From Saccharibacillus sp. CPCC 101409 (GTDB lineage: Bacteria > Bacillota > Bacilli > Paenibacillales > Paenibacillaceae), in the NCBI RefSeq assembly GCF_030518235.1, contig NZ_JAULSA010000010.1, forward strand, positions 62,001 to 126,000: 64,000 bases of DNA, written 5' to 3'. Positions within the stretch are counted from its first letter, which is position 1. Every line of letters begins with the position of its first letter. Under the pieces are notes generated by a model. That model ran no database searches. It saw nothing but the letters and a program-made list of their open reading frames with translations, and had not been told where the DNA came from. Below are positions 10,301 through 18,965 of the stretch, one piece after another. A program made the translations under genes and the position numbers.

Positions 10301-12369
10301 TTAGAAGTTGAGCTCAGCAGATGACCGTACCCATCAGAACCGTATATAGAAGTTGTGATAACTTGATCCGAGTTACCGACATCTACAGTTGTTTTGATTG
10401 GAGCTGTAAGGTAGCCGCCATGAATCAACGGAATTTCTTCATACTGATAGGTTGAAGTTAATCCTCTGGCGTCCGTGATCGAGCCGACTAATCCCCATTG
10501 GTTAAAGCTCTGGCGAGTCGTTTGAGTCGTAATCAAACCGGATTTACCCAGACTGGAAATACTCGAAGAAGTAGGTTCAGGATTTCCCAATGATTCGTTA
10601 TATGTGTACGTACTGATTAATTGAGGTGTTGTCTTATCAGATGGAGTAGTGACTGTTCTCATCAAATAGAAAGAGTCCGGTCTACGATCATTCCAATGTC
10701 TGCGTGTATAAGAGTAGACCGTTTTATAAGGCCCGTCCACTACAGGTACAGTAAATGAAGAAGAGCTGTAACCGTAGGGTCCCATATAATTACCGTTTAG
10801 CTCAAGCTTGGTTTCCCGGCTTTCTTTCATACCGTCTGAACTATATACATTCTTTCGTTCCGTATATCGAATGTTCATTTCAACCGAACCTGGTCCGATA
10901 TCCGTATATCCCATATTGGTTGTATAGTAGGTCATCGCTTTAGTCGGATGTTCAATGCTTGACAGGTACATCCAATCCTGGTAACCCCAATAAGTATACT
11001 GATTGGTACCTGTATAATTCCTATACTCTGGGATGAGGTTGAAAGGAAGCATTTGAGATACACCGTAAGTGTAACGTGTCGAACGGCCAGCCGGATCAAC
11101 GACTTCCGTCAACGTCTCTTTTTGCTTGCCATTCATGGAAGTCTTACTTTTTTTATACGTAACCTGCTTAGTACCAATAGAAGCGAGAATACTTGTATTG
11201 CCGGTATAACTGAGATACAAAGTATTATACTGGCGGCCGTCCGCTGTGGATGTTTCGACTTGCTGAAGATGCTTGTCGTTATATCCATTGATATAGCTAT
11301 AGGAAAAGCGGATTTTATTCCCCGATTGATCTCGCATTTCGACCAAATTGCCTTCAGTATTAAAAAATTGAATTGTTCCATCCTGATAATTACTCAGCTG
11401 ATAAATGATTGTGTCATTAATATCCGGCGGAGAATAATAAACTTGTTGAAGCTTGTAGTAGTTGTAAGGAAACCCTTCCATACCGCTTTGGCTGTCTCGA
11501 GAAATCTTGAAAGTACCTAACCCAGCGATTTGCATAAATGGACTGCCGGGCTGATCGACGACAACACGTGAAAGATTCCAGGACCATCCTTTACCGAGCG
11601 CAGAATATCGATCTACGTAAGAGTCTTGAATATCGTTAATATAATTGTTCACATACAGCTGTCTTACATAAATATCATCCTTGCCGGCAGAACTGTTGTA
11701 TACTCGCGTCAATGGAAAATCAAAGCCGTTGGGTCCGGGTAATACAAGGTCTGTCTGACTAATGCTAAGCGACCCGTCTACTGATGAAATTTGCCCATCC
11801 TGGCCTCCAAGGCTATACGGGGCTTGATCGTATTTTAAAGCCTTGCGTTCAAGAGCAACCTTATCGTAACTATTGCTTGACTGCGCAGCAATCGAAGATT
11901 GAGCTTTGGATTTATTCGATTTAGCTGGATGATTTTTACGATATGCTTTTACTTTCTCTGCTTCTTTCTCTTGAAGCTCCTGAGACGTGACTTCTCGGCC
12001 TGGGTACTGCTCCTTCATATAAGCTTCGTAATCTTTACCGGACTGCTTTTGCAGAAGTCCCTGATAGATAACATGCAGATCGTAGCCTTTGGCCACTTCT
12101 TCCGCGATCCAGCTGCTATTTACACTGAATCGCTTTGCTACAGAGCTAATTGTAATAAGATTTTCTTCAGGTATTGAAGTTTGCAGTTCATCCGTATCCG
12201 CCCGGTCCTGGATCATTTGATCGAGATCGGGATTTGCAGCCTCTACGGAAGTTTCCGCTGCAGCCGTCGACGTTCCGATAAACGAGAAATTGGCCGGCAG
12301 CAGCGAAGTAAACAGGGCTACAATAAGCAAAACAGCTATATAAGGGCGAAATGTTGTTTTACGTTTCAT
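7387..12369 (-). CDS. Secreted RHS/YD-repeat toxin with DUF3990-like C-terminal domain
   Basis: The 1660-aa product has a signal peptide (MKRKTT..., cleavage near TAAA-ET), an N-terminal helical region, an RHS entry segment (TDLVLPGPNGFDFPLTRVYNS) and then many YD repeats of the form YDxxGxx. The conserved RHS end, YLRARWYDPNIGRFINED to NPLTHNDPSG, falls at about residues 1393-1444 and marks the point after which toxin tips vary. A run of eight glycines follows. The last 160 residues contain FYHATAVDSVDSILDGI, VDFGQGFYVT and QAERW, the pattern of DUF3990, an ADP-ribosyltransferase-like fold. The tip is clearly more AT-rich than the repeats. Known relatives (WapA type) deliver toxin to neighbouring cells on contact. 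AAAGGAGA precedes the ATG. Confidence 0.88.
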   Translation of the reverse strand: MKRKTTFRPYIAVLLIVALFTSLLPANFSFIGTSTAAAETSVEAANPDLDQMIQDRADTDELQTSIPEENLITISSVAKRFSVNSSWIAEEVAKGYDLHVIYQGLLQKQSGKDYEAYMKEQYPGREVTSQELQEKEAEKVKAYRKNHPAKSNKSKAQSSIAAQSSNSYDKVALERKALKYDQAPYSLGGQDGQISSVDGSLSISQTDLVLPGPNGFDFPLTRVYNSSAGKDDIYVRQLYVNNYINDIQDSYVDRYSALGKGWSWNLSRVVVDQPGSPFMQIAGLGTFKISRDSQSGMEGFPYNYYKLQQVYYSPPDINDTIIYQLSNYQDGTIQFFNTEGNLVEMRDQSGNKIRFSYSYINGYNDKHLQQVETSTADGRQYNTLYLSYTGNTSILASIGTKQVTYKKSKTSMNGKQKETLTEVVDPAGRSTRYTYGVSQMLPFNLIPEYRNYTGTNQYTYWGYQDWMYLSSIEHPTKAMTYYTTNMGYTDIGPGSVEMNIRYTERKNVYSSDGMKESRETKLELNGNYMGPYGYSSSSFTVPVVDGPYKTVYSYTRRHWNDRRPDSFYLMRTVTTPSDKTTPQLISTYTYNESLGNPEPTSSSISSLGKSGLITTQTTRQSFNQWGLVGSITDARGLTSTYQYEEIPLIHGGYLTAPIKTTVDVGNSDQVITTSIYGSDGYGHLLSSTSNNKAGKLLQKTNYTYDVNGNATQIVLKGESKDTIVQQEFGAYNGFQLTSQTVQTTKADGTRQTKTVRATYDFYNAQMTSFTDGNGSKTAYTYDGLGRPLTETYADGTQTKAVYEDTINQITITDPTGRKVQNHFTPFGQLDRETNARGSVNYHYDSYGNLRTKLDYNGSFDLYYFNKLGRLDEQIVRGARTEYAYDDANKTITTTDAVGNKIRTTYDALDQPTLIEELKSSGNVKIGTSAYDTAGNLTRSTDANGNATNYAYDTLGLLTAVTDALGQKTTYTYDLFGNNTLLTYADGKQMKYQYDETGRLMRQTDPLGQVETFEYDSADNLTGYTDRNGKKRLYFYNTRGFLISDNAVDGTISYVYDAAGRRTKMTDGTGTTGYEYTAVGELASTTYPDGSSLKMDYEVRGLRSAQTFNSGSFQLKLQQSYNVNTSTLSTMSAESGNGAKLGSYTYSYRQNNTLSDISSGSGLVQTYSYDGLNLAGMKQSDNGTIFGSYAYSYDNNRNIVSKTDNGETHTFGYDALNRLKASSLFNESYAYDPRGNRSEMTSEREPDFSEANYTYDARDRLTNVKTETGNVSYRYNGDGLMTERTGEDGKKTRYYYDDRSLLVAEGTVDAGGSVTITVGYVYDANGQIKARQIPGENELQTYWTNAHGDITEIKDAAGKTLNQYTYDVWGNPIIEEETTDNVLRYSGEYWDGETGLQYLRARWYDPNIGRFINEDTYEGEKAQPGTLNLYAYVQGNPLTHNDPSGHKQEMAPSGGGGGGGGIIGWTNTVPGIKKLEDALFKGFSLAATSYITNKAMRNKKNNNKVFFYHATAVDSVDSILDGINLEAGRKNVDFGQGFYVTRNPGQAERWVENKFDGEGAIIVFAIDKEAFNKYNGLFLKSVSETADFIYDSRRGMKHNYDFVSGRYLLNPLTKVSDGKGGKKPVPTPKTLYQLSGDQLSIHNPALAAEFLRGYVGVRYYD

Positions 12370-12392
12370 GATATTCTCCTTTTACCTGTTCA

Positions 12393-14000
12393 TTAAGAAT
12401 TGGGATTAAGAACTTCGATATGCAAAGTCGTCTCCAAAGTGTGGGTCGTACCGTCTTTATGATGAATAACCGCAGTTACTTTGTAGTCGCCTTTTTCGAG
12501 CGTTTCGAAAAGGCTCCCCAAATCAAGGGTGAATTTAAAGCCCGGTGCATGGTTCTGGTATTGCGGATAATTAAAATAAGTCGTTTCATCGGATAATCCG
12601 TAAGCGGTCTCTCCCAAAAGCTTTTCTTCGTTCCAGTAGTACTCGATTTTTTCAACCTCTTTTTCACTCAAGTACCAGCCTTTAAAGGCAAGCCTTACGC
12701 CCTGCGTATACACTTTGTTTTCTTTTCCGTATAAGGTGAAAGTACCGCCTCCGCGCAGTTCTCCCAATTCAGGCAATGCTTCTTGTACGGGTTCTTCCTC
12801 CTCGATCGGCGGCTGCGGCGCAGGGGTTTTAATCACACCTTCGCTCGTTTTTGTTAAAAGATTGCCGTTAGCGTCGTAGCCGAATTTGAGTTTCCCGCGC
12901 TCCGTGTCGACACGGGTCAACCGCCCGTTGGCGTCATATGTATATTTGTAAGTGGTAGGCCCGCTCGGCTGTTTTACCGGAGGCTGTGTTGATTCGTTTA
13001 AAATATTGAAACTGGCTTTTCTCACATCGACTACATCGCCTGCACCTGTTTTACCGCCTAGAACCAGTTGGACTCTAACGTAAGCGGTATTAGGCGGTGT
13101 TTCTCCTTTTTGCGCTACCTTTTTTGTCTCGGGATTTTCTAAAGTTTTCTTATCGATAAGCTTATGATCGGCATCCAAAAATAACACTTCCCAATCTGCA
13201 AGAACTCCGCTGCTTAAAAGAACATGCTCGGCATTCCAACTATAGGGCTGCTTACCGGCAACGCTCGCTTCCTGCCATAACCGGACCTGATTGCCTTCCT
13301 GCAAGTCCGTAACGACGATTCTTTGTTTCCAGGAGAGTTCGGGCTGAGCATCGTTTACCAGAGGCAGTGCGCCGCTTGGTTGATCTTGTTCAAAGGTCCA
13401 ATGGCTGGCCGTGGAGTCGCCCGCTTGAAAATCGGAAAAGCTTCCGTTCTGCAAAAGTTCTCCGTAAGAATGTACAGCTGCGGCTTTAGTCATAGCGGAA
13501 GCGCCAAACTGATTTTTCGCTTTGAGGGTGAAAGAGTAATTTCCTCCGCCTGCCAGCCTTTCAACGGTATAAGAAAGACCGGACGTCTCGCCGATCAATG
13601 CGCCGTTCTGATAAATCTCGTAACTCAAACCGCTATTGTTCTTGGGCTCTTCCCACTTCAAGGAAACCGACACGGCATTTAATGGCTGCGCAATCAACCC
13701 GGTTGGCGTGTTTGGAAGATCGCCTTGCACCGCAGCAGCTTGTCCTTCGTCCTCTGTTTTAGATTCTTGCCCGCCCGGCTGAAGATTCGAATCTTTGGCT
13801 GGAGTAATCGGCTCTTCCAAAGAAGGTTGAGTGGCTGCAGTTTCCTTTTCGTTGCTGTTCTTTTCCTTGTTTGCTTCTTGATTGCTCGGTTGAGATGACG
13901 AAAGCGTATCCGGTTGTGTAGCCTGCGCGTTCATTGTAATCGTCAACACACCAGCAGCCATTAATAGAACGGTTATCTTTTTTACGCTCAAAAAATTCAT
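12393..14000 (-). CDS. Secreted FN3/YD-repeat companion of the RHS protein
   Basis: This 535-aa protein lies 23 bases upstream of the RHS gene in one operon. It has a signal peptide (ending near NAQA-TQ), a Ser/Gln/Glu-rich linker, a fibronectin type III-like domain at about residues 95-165 (PTGLIAQPLNAVSVSLKWEE), a beta-rich segment with a carbohydrate-binding look, then exactly two YD repeats (KYTYDANGRLTRVD and LKFGYDANGNLLTK). A Pro/Glu-rich linker and a beta-rich C-terminal domain follow. The isolated YD pair suggests that it was split from, or docks to, an RHS shell. Adhesion, wall anchoring or toxin loading are possible roles; none is shown. GGAGGG precedes the ATG. Confidence 0.75.
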   Translation of the reverse strand: MNFLSVKKITVLLMAAGVLTITMNAQATQPDTLSSSQPSNQEANKEKNSNEKETAATQPSLEEPITPAKDSNLQPGGQESKTEDEGQAAAVQGDLPNTPTGLIAQPLNAVSVSLKWEEPKNNSGLSYEIYQNGALIGETSGLSYTVERLAGGGNYSFTLKAKNQFGASAMTKAAAVHSYGELLQNGSFSDFQAGDSTASHWTFEQDQPSGALPLVNDAQPELSWKQRIVVTDLQEGNQVRLWQEASVAGKQPYSWNAEHVLLSSGVLADWEVLFLDADHKLIDKKTLENPETKKVAQKGETPPNTAYVRVQLVLGGKTGAGDVVDVRKASFNILNESTQPPVKQPSGPTTYKYTYDANGRLTRVDTERGKLKFGYDANGNLLTKTSEGVIKTPAPQPPIEEEEPVQEALPELGELRGGGTFTLYGKENKVYTQGVRLAFKGWYLSEKEVEKIEYYWNEEKLLGETAYGLSDETTYFNYPQYQNHAPGFKFTLDLGSLFETLEKGDYKVTAVIHHKDGTTHTLETTLHIEVLNPNS

Positions 14001-14040
14001 ACAAACCCTCCGCTGTTAGAATATAGTAGATTTCTTACTC

Positions 14041-14069
14041 AGTATAAGCAAGCAGGATGATTTTGAAAA
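14041..14069 (-). promoter_or_regulatory. Promoter of the RHS operon
   Basis: On the minus strand, TTTTCA (14064-14069) and TATACT (14041-14046) are separated by 17 bases, a SigA-like arrangement about 40 bases before the first gene of the island. Confidence 0.55.
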
Positions 14070-14151
14070 GAAGTGTAAAATGTCGAAAAATAAGATCTTT
14101 TCTAAAAAATTGTATAAAAAACCTAGAAATGTTGCTTAATCGTGAACAAAC

Positions 14152-14194
14152 AAAAAAAGACTTCGCATCCACACTCAAGTGGAATACGAAGTCT
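14152..14194 (-). terminator. Terminator of the YtxH gene
   Basis: A 15-bp imperfect stem (AGACTTCG...CGAAGTCT) is followed on the minus strand by seven T, about 50 bases after the stop of the YtxH-like gene. Confidence 0.85.
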
Positions 14195-14244
14195 CACTAT
14201 CTCATACATTAGGTTAAAAGCAGCAAATAATCAGGTTATTACTT

Positions 14245-14547
14245 TTAAGATCTAAACCCCTGCACCTCGGACTTGATCTCCGATGCCGCGGATTTGGCTT
14301 CTTCCTTGAACTCCTGGACGACTTCCATCGACTCCTGGAGCACGCCTTTGATTTCTTGTCCTTTTTCTTTGAGCTCGCCGCTGCGTTCGCTGATCAGCGT
14401 ACCCTGTTCTTTGAGCAGGTTTACGGTGTTCATGAACTTTTCTTTGAGGCTGCTGCCTTCCTGCGCGGCGACCAGAACGGCCAGGCCGGCTCCGATCAGC
14501 GCTCCGGCAACCGCTCCGACAATGATGGTTCCTTTTGTTTCTGCCAT
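14245..14547 (-). CDS. YtxH domain-containing protein
   Basis: This 100-aa protein has one N-terminal membrane span (IIVGAVAGALIGAGLAVLVA, about residues 8-27) followed by a long Lys/Glu-rich amphipathic helix. That is the architecture of YtxH-like general stress proteins of Bacillota. Its molecular role is unknown; related genes are often SigB- or stress-linked in Bacillus. It appears monocistronic, with AGGAGA before the ATG and its own terminator. Confidence 0.8.
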   Translation of the reverse strand: MAETKGTIIVGAVAGALIGAGLAVLVAAQEGSSLKEKFMNTVNLLKEQGTLISERSGELKEKGQEIKGVLQESMEVVQEFKEEAKSAASEIKSEVQGFRS

Positions 14548-14815
14548 TGTAATTTCTCCTCTCGCTCGTCCATATTTGCTTGATACTCGCCTTCTCCCTT
14601 AGATATTACCCACTCTTCGCCGTTTTGCGCAGATTCTTTTTAAGATCGTGGTCCATAGCGATAAAATCGCGGCTTGCGGCAGTGCTAACGGATTCAGGCG
14701 GCACTTAAAGCGAAATAAACGCCGCCAAAAAAAAGCAGGCCAAGGCAGCGTCTAAAGACTATGCAATTCGTTATGAAGCAGAGCCTATCGAAAAATTCCC
14801 GCCGCGCCCCCTCCG
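14548..14815. other. Gene-free spacer
   Basis: No gene, clear terminator or recognised element was found in this 268-base stretch between the YtxH gene and the end of the AraC regulator gene. Confidence 0.4.
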
Positions 14816-17677
14816 TCACCCCGCCCGGCTGCGGCTGCGATATTCGCCCGGCGTCGACGCGGCGACTTTCTTGAACGCCCGGTTGAACGACATGTAGTTC
14901 GTGTAGCCGACTTTGAGCGCAATCTCCTGGATCGCTTCGTCGGTCTCCCGCAGCAGCCGCTTGGCGCGATCGACGCGGACGTTCGCCAGGTAATCGACGA
15001 AGTTTTCGCCGAATTCGTCTTTGAACAGCCGGCTGAGGTAGCTCGGGCTCAAGCCGAAGCGTTCGGCGATCAGGGACAGGGAGAGATTGGGGTCGTCGAA
15101 CCGGCCGTCGATAAAAGCGCGGGCTTCCTGAAGCGTCAGATGGCTGCTCCGGCTTTCGCGCAGCGTTTGCAGCCGCTCCGCGTATTCGTCTAGCAAAGCG
15201 CGCAGCCCGTTTTCCAGTTCATCCAGCGTATCGAACCGCTCGGCCGCCGCGCTCAGCCTGGGCGCGGCTTCGCTGCGCCACAGTTCGCGCGCTTCGGCCG
15301 GAAGCTCCATCATCTCGCGCAGCAGCTGATAAGCCAGTACGTTAATCAGGCCGGACAGATCGTCCTTGGGGAGCACCGCATCGCGCAGCTCGCCGAGCAG
15401 CGCGTCGAGCCGCTCGCGCCAGACCGGTTCGCCCAGCCGGTAGGACTGGGCGAGTTCGCGGATAATGCGCAGCACGCCGTACAGTTCGGCGCCCTGTCCT
15501 TCGCGCAGCTCGCCGCGCTTGATGACGCGCCCTCCGCCGAGCGACGACTTGTAGCCCATCGCTTCGGCCGCTTCGCGGCAGCCGCGCGCAATCTCTTCCG
15601 GCGAAGAGATCTGCCGGCCGAGCGCGACCGTCACCGTGCAGTTCAGGTGCGCGGCGACCCAGCCGATCAGCTCGGCCGCGATGCCGGCCGCGCCGGCGAC
15701 GGCATCCTGGGCCTCCGGCGATGAAGATTCCGGAGGCGGGCCTGCTTTCCCGGGCGCAGCCGCAGCGCGCATAGACCGCTCCAATGCCGCGGCCGCGACG
15801 CTGCCTGCGGCGGCAGGCGCCGGTTCGCTTTGCGGCTTCGCTCTCTCTGCGGCAGCGGCCGCCGCAGGCTCGCCCGCCGCTTGCGCCGGCTTTTCTTCGC
15901 CGGCGCGCTGCGCTTCGCCGCCGCAGCCCGCGCAGCGCAGCAGCAGGCCGAGCCGCCCGTCGGGCAGCCACTCGGCCCACAGCCGGGCGCCGCGCTCCTC
16001 GGCCAGCTCGCCTGCCGCGCTGGCGAGCGCGTAGCGCAGCAGCTCGCGGCTGCGCGCGGAGTACGCCCGGCTGAATTCATCCGGCCGGTCGATCTCCAGC
16101 AGGCCGACGACGGCCGGCCCGAACCCTTCGACCTGCGGCCCCGCGCTGCGCGGCGCGGTCGTCCCTCCCGCTTCTTCGCGTTCCTCCCCGGACATTCCCG
16201 CGCTTTTTCCGCCGTTCGGCCCCGCGCTGCGCGGCGCGGTCGTTCCTTCCGCTTCTTCGCGTTCCGCCCCGGACATTCCCGCGCTTTTTCTGTCGTTCGG
16301 CCCGGCGCTGACCGCCGCCGATCTTTCCCGCGCGGTTACGCTCTCCGAATCGCCGCCTTTCCCGCCTATCGAATCGGCCGGCCCGCGCCGCGGCTCCGAA
16401 GTCCCGTCCGCTTCCAGCCGCCGCGTCTCCGCTTCCCACTCGTCCGCGCCGACGACGCGCGAGCCTTCCAGCAGCTCGCGGAAGAATTCCCGCCGCCGGT
16501 AGACGATGTCTTCCCGCTGCCGGCGGCGGTCCGCGTCGGCGCGCTCGATCATCGCGCCGATGGTCGATTCGATCCGCGCGAACTCGTCCGGCCGCTGCGG
16601 ACGGCGAAACCGCCGGTCCCAGCCGCCCGGCGGCACACGGCTTCGCTCTCGCGCCTGCGTCTCGGCGGCCGATTCTCCCTCTTCCGCTCCCGCCGCCTCC
16701 GTCCGCGCCGCGGCCGCTTCGGCCGTGCCGGGCGGAAGCGCGTCGAGCCGCTGGAGCAGCCGCACCACGGGTTCGTAGTTCCGGCGCGAGACCAGCGCCG
16801 TCCAGGCGATCCCGAGCGCGATGGTCAGCACGGCCGCCCCGATCCAGATCATCCAGATATTCGTCAGCACCTGCGACAGCGAACCGCCGACGATGCCGCT
16901 GCGCACTTCCCAGCCGGTATACGCCGACTCTACCGAAGACAGTTCCCGCTCTTCGGCCGCCGCTTCCGCTTCTTCTCCGTCCGGCAGAGCCGCAAGCGCC
17001 GAAGCGGATAGGTCGTTTTCGGTGCCCAGCATCAGCGTCCCGTCAGCGGTATAGAGATGGATAAAGCTCGTTTCCTCTCCCGTCATATCCCGCAGCAGAT
17101 CGCGCACGGAATCGAGCGAGACGTTGACGACCATGATGCCGCGTTCGCCCGTCAGCAGCGGAATGCCGCGCGTCAGTGTCACCACTTTCTGCGAGGGTTC
17201 ATTGTAAGCGCTTGCCGCTCGCGGAGCCGACCATCCCGTCGGCAGCGTTCCTTCAAGCGTCCGCTGCACGAATTCGCGATCCGGGAAATCTTCCAGCGTT
17301 CCGATCGACAAATTGCTCAGCACCGTCCCGTCCGACAGCCGGTACACGTACAGCGAATCGATCAGCGGATTGGACAATTTGATCCGGCCCAGCCGCGACG
17401 AGACTTCGTTCGCCGACAGATACGGATTGGCCGACGCGGAGAAAAAAGGCGTAAATTCGTTCGACAGGATCTCCCGGTTCATCATCTCGCTGATCGAACG
17501 GAACGAATAATCGAGCGACTGCACGGCCTGGCGCGAGAACACTTCGTTCGCTTTGGCCGTTTCTTTCTTCGACAGCTCCGCCGAACCGATAAAAAACAGG
17601 ATCATCAGCACCGCCGGGACAATAATCAGAATCGGCAGGTACGAAAACATCAACCGATTGAACCAGCTCGTTGGCAC
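14816..17677 (-). CDS. Membrane-bound AraC-family transcriptional regulator
   Basis: The protein has a span at about residues 10-32, an extracytoplasmic sensor region, a second span (NIWMIWIGAAVLTIALGIAW), a cytoplasmic region and a C-terminal AraC double helix-turn-helix (LIAERFGLSPSYLSRLFKDEF ... VGYTNYMSFNRAFKKVAAST). This layout fits one-component regulators of carbohydrate genes in Paenibacillaceae. GTG 17677 is preferred because GGAGGGG lies six bases before it; the longer TTG start at 17683 abuts the SD. The central cytoplasmic part is swollen by Ala/Glu/Arg-rich low-complexity sequence, including two copies of an 81-bp tandem repeat. No transporter is adjacent, so its target is unknown. 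Confidence 0.85.
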   Translation of the reverse strand: MPTSWFNRLMFSYLPILIIVPAVLMILFFIGSAELSKKETAKANEVFSRQAVQSLDYSFRSISEMMNREILSNEFTPFFSASANPYLSANEVSSRLGRIKLSNPLIDSLYVYRLSDGTVLSNLSIGTLEDFPDREFVQRTLEGTLPTGWSAPRAASAYNEPSQKVVTLTRGIPLLTGERGIMVVNVSLDSVRDLLRDMTGEETSFIHLYTADGTLMLGTENDLSASALAALPDGEEAEAAAEERELSSVESAYTGWEVRSGIVGGSLSQVLTNIWMIWIGAAVLTIALGIAWTALVSRRNYEPVVRLLQRLDALPPGTAEAAAARTEAAGAEEGESAAETQARERSRVPPGGWDRRFRRPQRPDEFARIESTIGAMIERADADRRRQREDIVYRRREFFRELLEGSRVVGADEWEAETRRLEADGTSEPRRGPADSIGGKGGDSESVTARERSAAVSAGPNDRKSAGMSGAEREEAEGTTAPRSAGPNGGKSAGMSGEEREEAGGTTAPRSAGPQVEGFGPAVVGLLEIDRPDEFSRAYSARSRELLRYALASAAGELAEERGARLWAEWLPDGRLGLLLRCAGCGGEAQRAGEEKPAQAAGEPAAAAAAERAKPQSEPAPAAAGSVAAAALERSMRAAAAPGKAGPPPESSSPEAQDAVAGAAGIAAELIGWVAAHLNCTVTVALGRQISSPEEIARGCREAAEAMGYKSSLGGGRVIKRGELREGQGAELYGVLRIIRELAQSYRLGEPVWRERLDALLGELRDAVLPKDDLSGLINVLAYQLLREMMELPAEARELWRSEAAPRLSAAAERFDTLDELENGLRALLDEYAERLQTLRESRSSHLTLQEARAFIDGRFDDPNLSLSLIAERFGLSPSYLSRLFKDEFGENFVDYLANVRVDRAKRLLRETDEAIQEIALKVGYTNYMSFNRAFKKVAASTPGEYRSRSRAG
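16141..16302 (-). repeat. 81-bp tandem repeat within the AraC regulator gene
   Basis: Two near-identical 81-base units (16141-16221 and 16222-16302) encode 27-aa repeats containing KSAGMSG and EREEA, with a partial third unit at the left (SAGPQ). Unit length is a multiple of three, so the frame is kept. It lies in a disordered linker. Confidence 0.85.
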
Positions 17678-17690
17678 GGGCAACCCCTCC

Positions 17691-17854
17691 TAGGGCATGT
17701 CTTCAAATTTCGAAGGCAGCAGATTTTGCCGAATTTTCGTTTCTGGCAAGAAACTTTTTCGAAGGCGTGCCGGGGCACGTCAAGGGGAAGTGACGCTGCT
17801 AGGGGCGAAAAGGCGGTAAAAGATGCACTTCAGCGAATTTGAAAACATGCCCTA
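17691..17854. mobile_element. MITE-like palindromic element flanked by TA
   Basis: The ends GGGCATGTCTTCAAATT and AATTTGAAAACATGCCC are inverted repeats with one mismatch, and weaker complementarity continues inward for about 70 bases on each side, so the whole 164 bases can fold on itself. TA stands at both outer ends, as expected for TA target duplication by IS630/mariner-type transposases. There is no coding frame of note. Its edge touches the SD of the AraC gene. Confidence 0.6.
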
Positions 17855-18153
17855 GTCTTACTCTAAACTTACATACTTTCTCAATTATCGCAATCCTTTT
17901 CACTCTCCTTTTGCAAAAAAATCCCCCAGGGCGTTTTGTCGCTCTGGTTTACCGCCCGCGAGCAGCCGATCCTCGGGTTTTACTCGCCTGCCAACTGCTA
18001 ATATTTCACAGAAAATATTCCAAAAAACTAATCCAAAACTCATCTTTTTGCGTACAATAGGTTGTAGAAAGGTTTTGAATAATCCCAATTTGAAACTTGA
18101 CGAGCCGGCTTATGCGCGGTTCCATCCTGTACTTTCATCGGAGGTGACGGTTC
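17855..18153 (+). promoter_or_regulatory. Leader and probable promoter of ccdA operon
   Basis: No gene is seen here. TACAAT at 18053-18058 could be a -10 box about 95 bases before ccdA, but no good -35 pairs with it. GGAGGTGA at the right end is the ccdA ribosome binding site and supports the TTG start. Confidence 0.35.
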
Positions 18154-18876
18154 TTGCCTGCGGAATCCCTATATGTCGGAAGCGTGCTGGCGGCGGGAGT
18201 ACTGTCCTTCTTCTCGCCCTGCATCTTCCCGATGCTGCCTGTTTATTTCGCTTTTCTCGGAGGCTCCGAAGCCGGACGCGCTCCCGGACTTTCTTCCGAA
18301 GCTCCGCCCAAATTCCGGGTCGATCCCCGGCTGATCGGGCGTACGCTGCTGTTTATTCTCGGACTGTCCACCGTCTTTCTGCTGCTCGGCTTCGGCGCGG
18401 GCGCGCTGGGCGGGGTAATCAACAGCTCCTGGTTTATGATCTTTTGCGGCGCGGCCGTGATCTTGTTCGGCATTCACCAGACGGGCGTCGTCAACCTGAT
18501 GTTTATGCAAAAAGAAAAGCGCCTGACTTTCGACTCGAACAAACGGCGCGGCGGATTCGGCGCGTTCCTGCTCGGGTTTACGTTCAGCTTCGGCTGGACG
18601 CCGTGCATCGGCCCGGTACTTGCGGCGGTGCTCGGCGTCGCGGCCGGCGGCGGTTCTCCCGCATACGGCGTCTGGATGATGGTCGTGTACACCGCCGGAA
18701 TGGCGGTTCCGTTCCTGATTCTGGCCGTATTCTCGGATTTGCTGCTGCGCCGTCTGAAAAATCTCTACAAATATATGGGCGCGCTCAAAGCGGTATCGGG
18801 CGTGATCCTGATCGTGATGGGCATCCTGCTGATGACCAACAATCTGGCCGTGATTACGGCGGCTTTCCCGGTCTGA
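18154..18876 (+). CDS. ccdA: CcdA-type thiol-disulfide membrane transporter
   Basis: This 240-aa protein has about six spans and two conserved Cys in symmetric motifs, FFSPCIFPMLP (first span) and WTPCIGPVL (fourth span), the redox pair of CcdA/DsbD-beta proteins. It passes electrons from cytoplasmic thioredoxin across the membrane to extracytoplasmic thioredoxin-like proteins. The start is TTG 18154 with GGAGGTGA six bases before it. The next two genes encode a surface thioredoxin and a surface MsrAB, so its likely job is to power methionine sulfoxide repair outside the membrane rather than cytochrome c maturation. Confidence 0.88.
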   Translation: MPAESLYVGSVLAAGVLSFFSPCIFPMLPVYFAFLGGSEAGRAPGLSSEAPPKFRVDPRLIGRTLLFILGLSTVFLLLGFGAGALGGVINSSWFMIFCGAAVILFGIHQTGVVNLMFMQKEKRLTFDSNKRRGGFGAFLLGFTFSFGWTPCIGPVLAAVLGVAAGGGSPAYGVWMMVVYTAGMAVPFLILAVFSDLLLRRLKNLYKYMGALKAVSGVILIVMGILLMTNNLAVITAAFPV

Positions 18877-18965
18877 AGCGATTCTCGAACTCCCGTTCCG
18901 GCCGGACTTGAATCCAATGCCATACAAGACGATATAAGCCAAGCTTTATAAAGGAGATGACCCGC

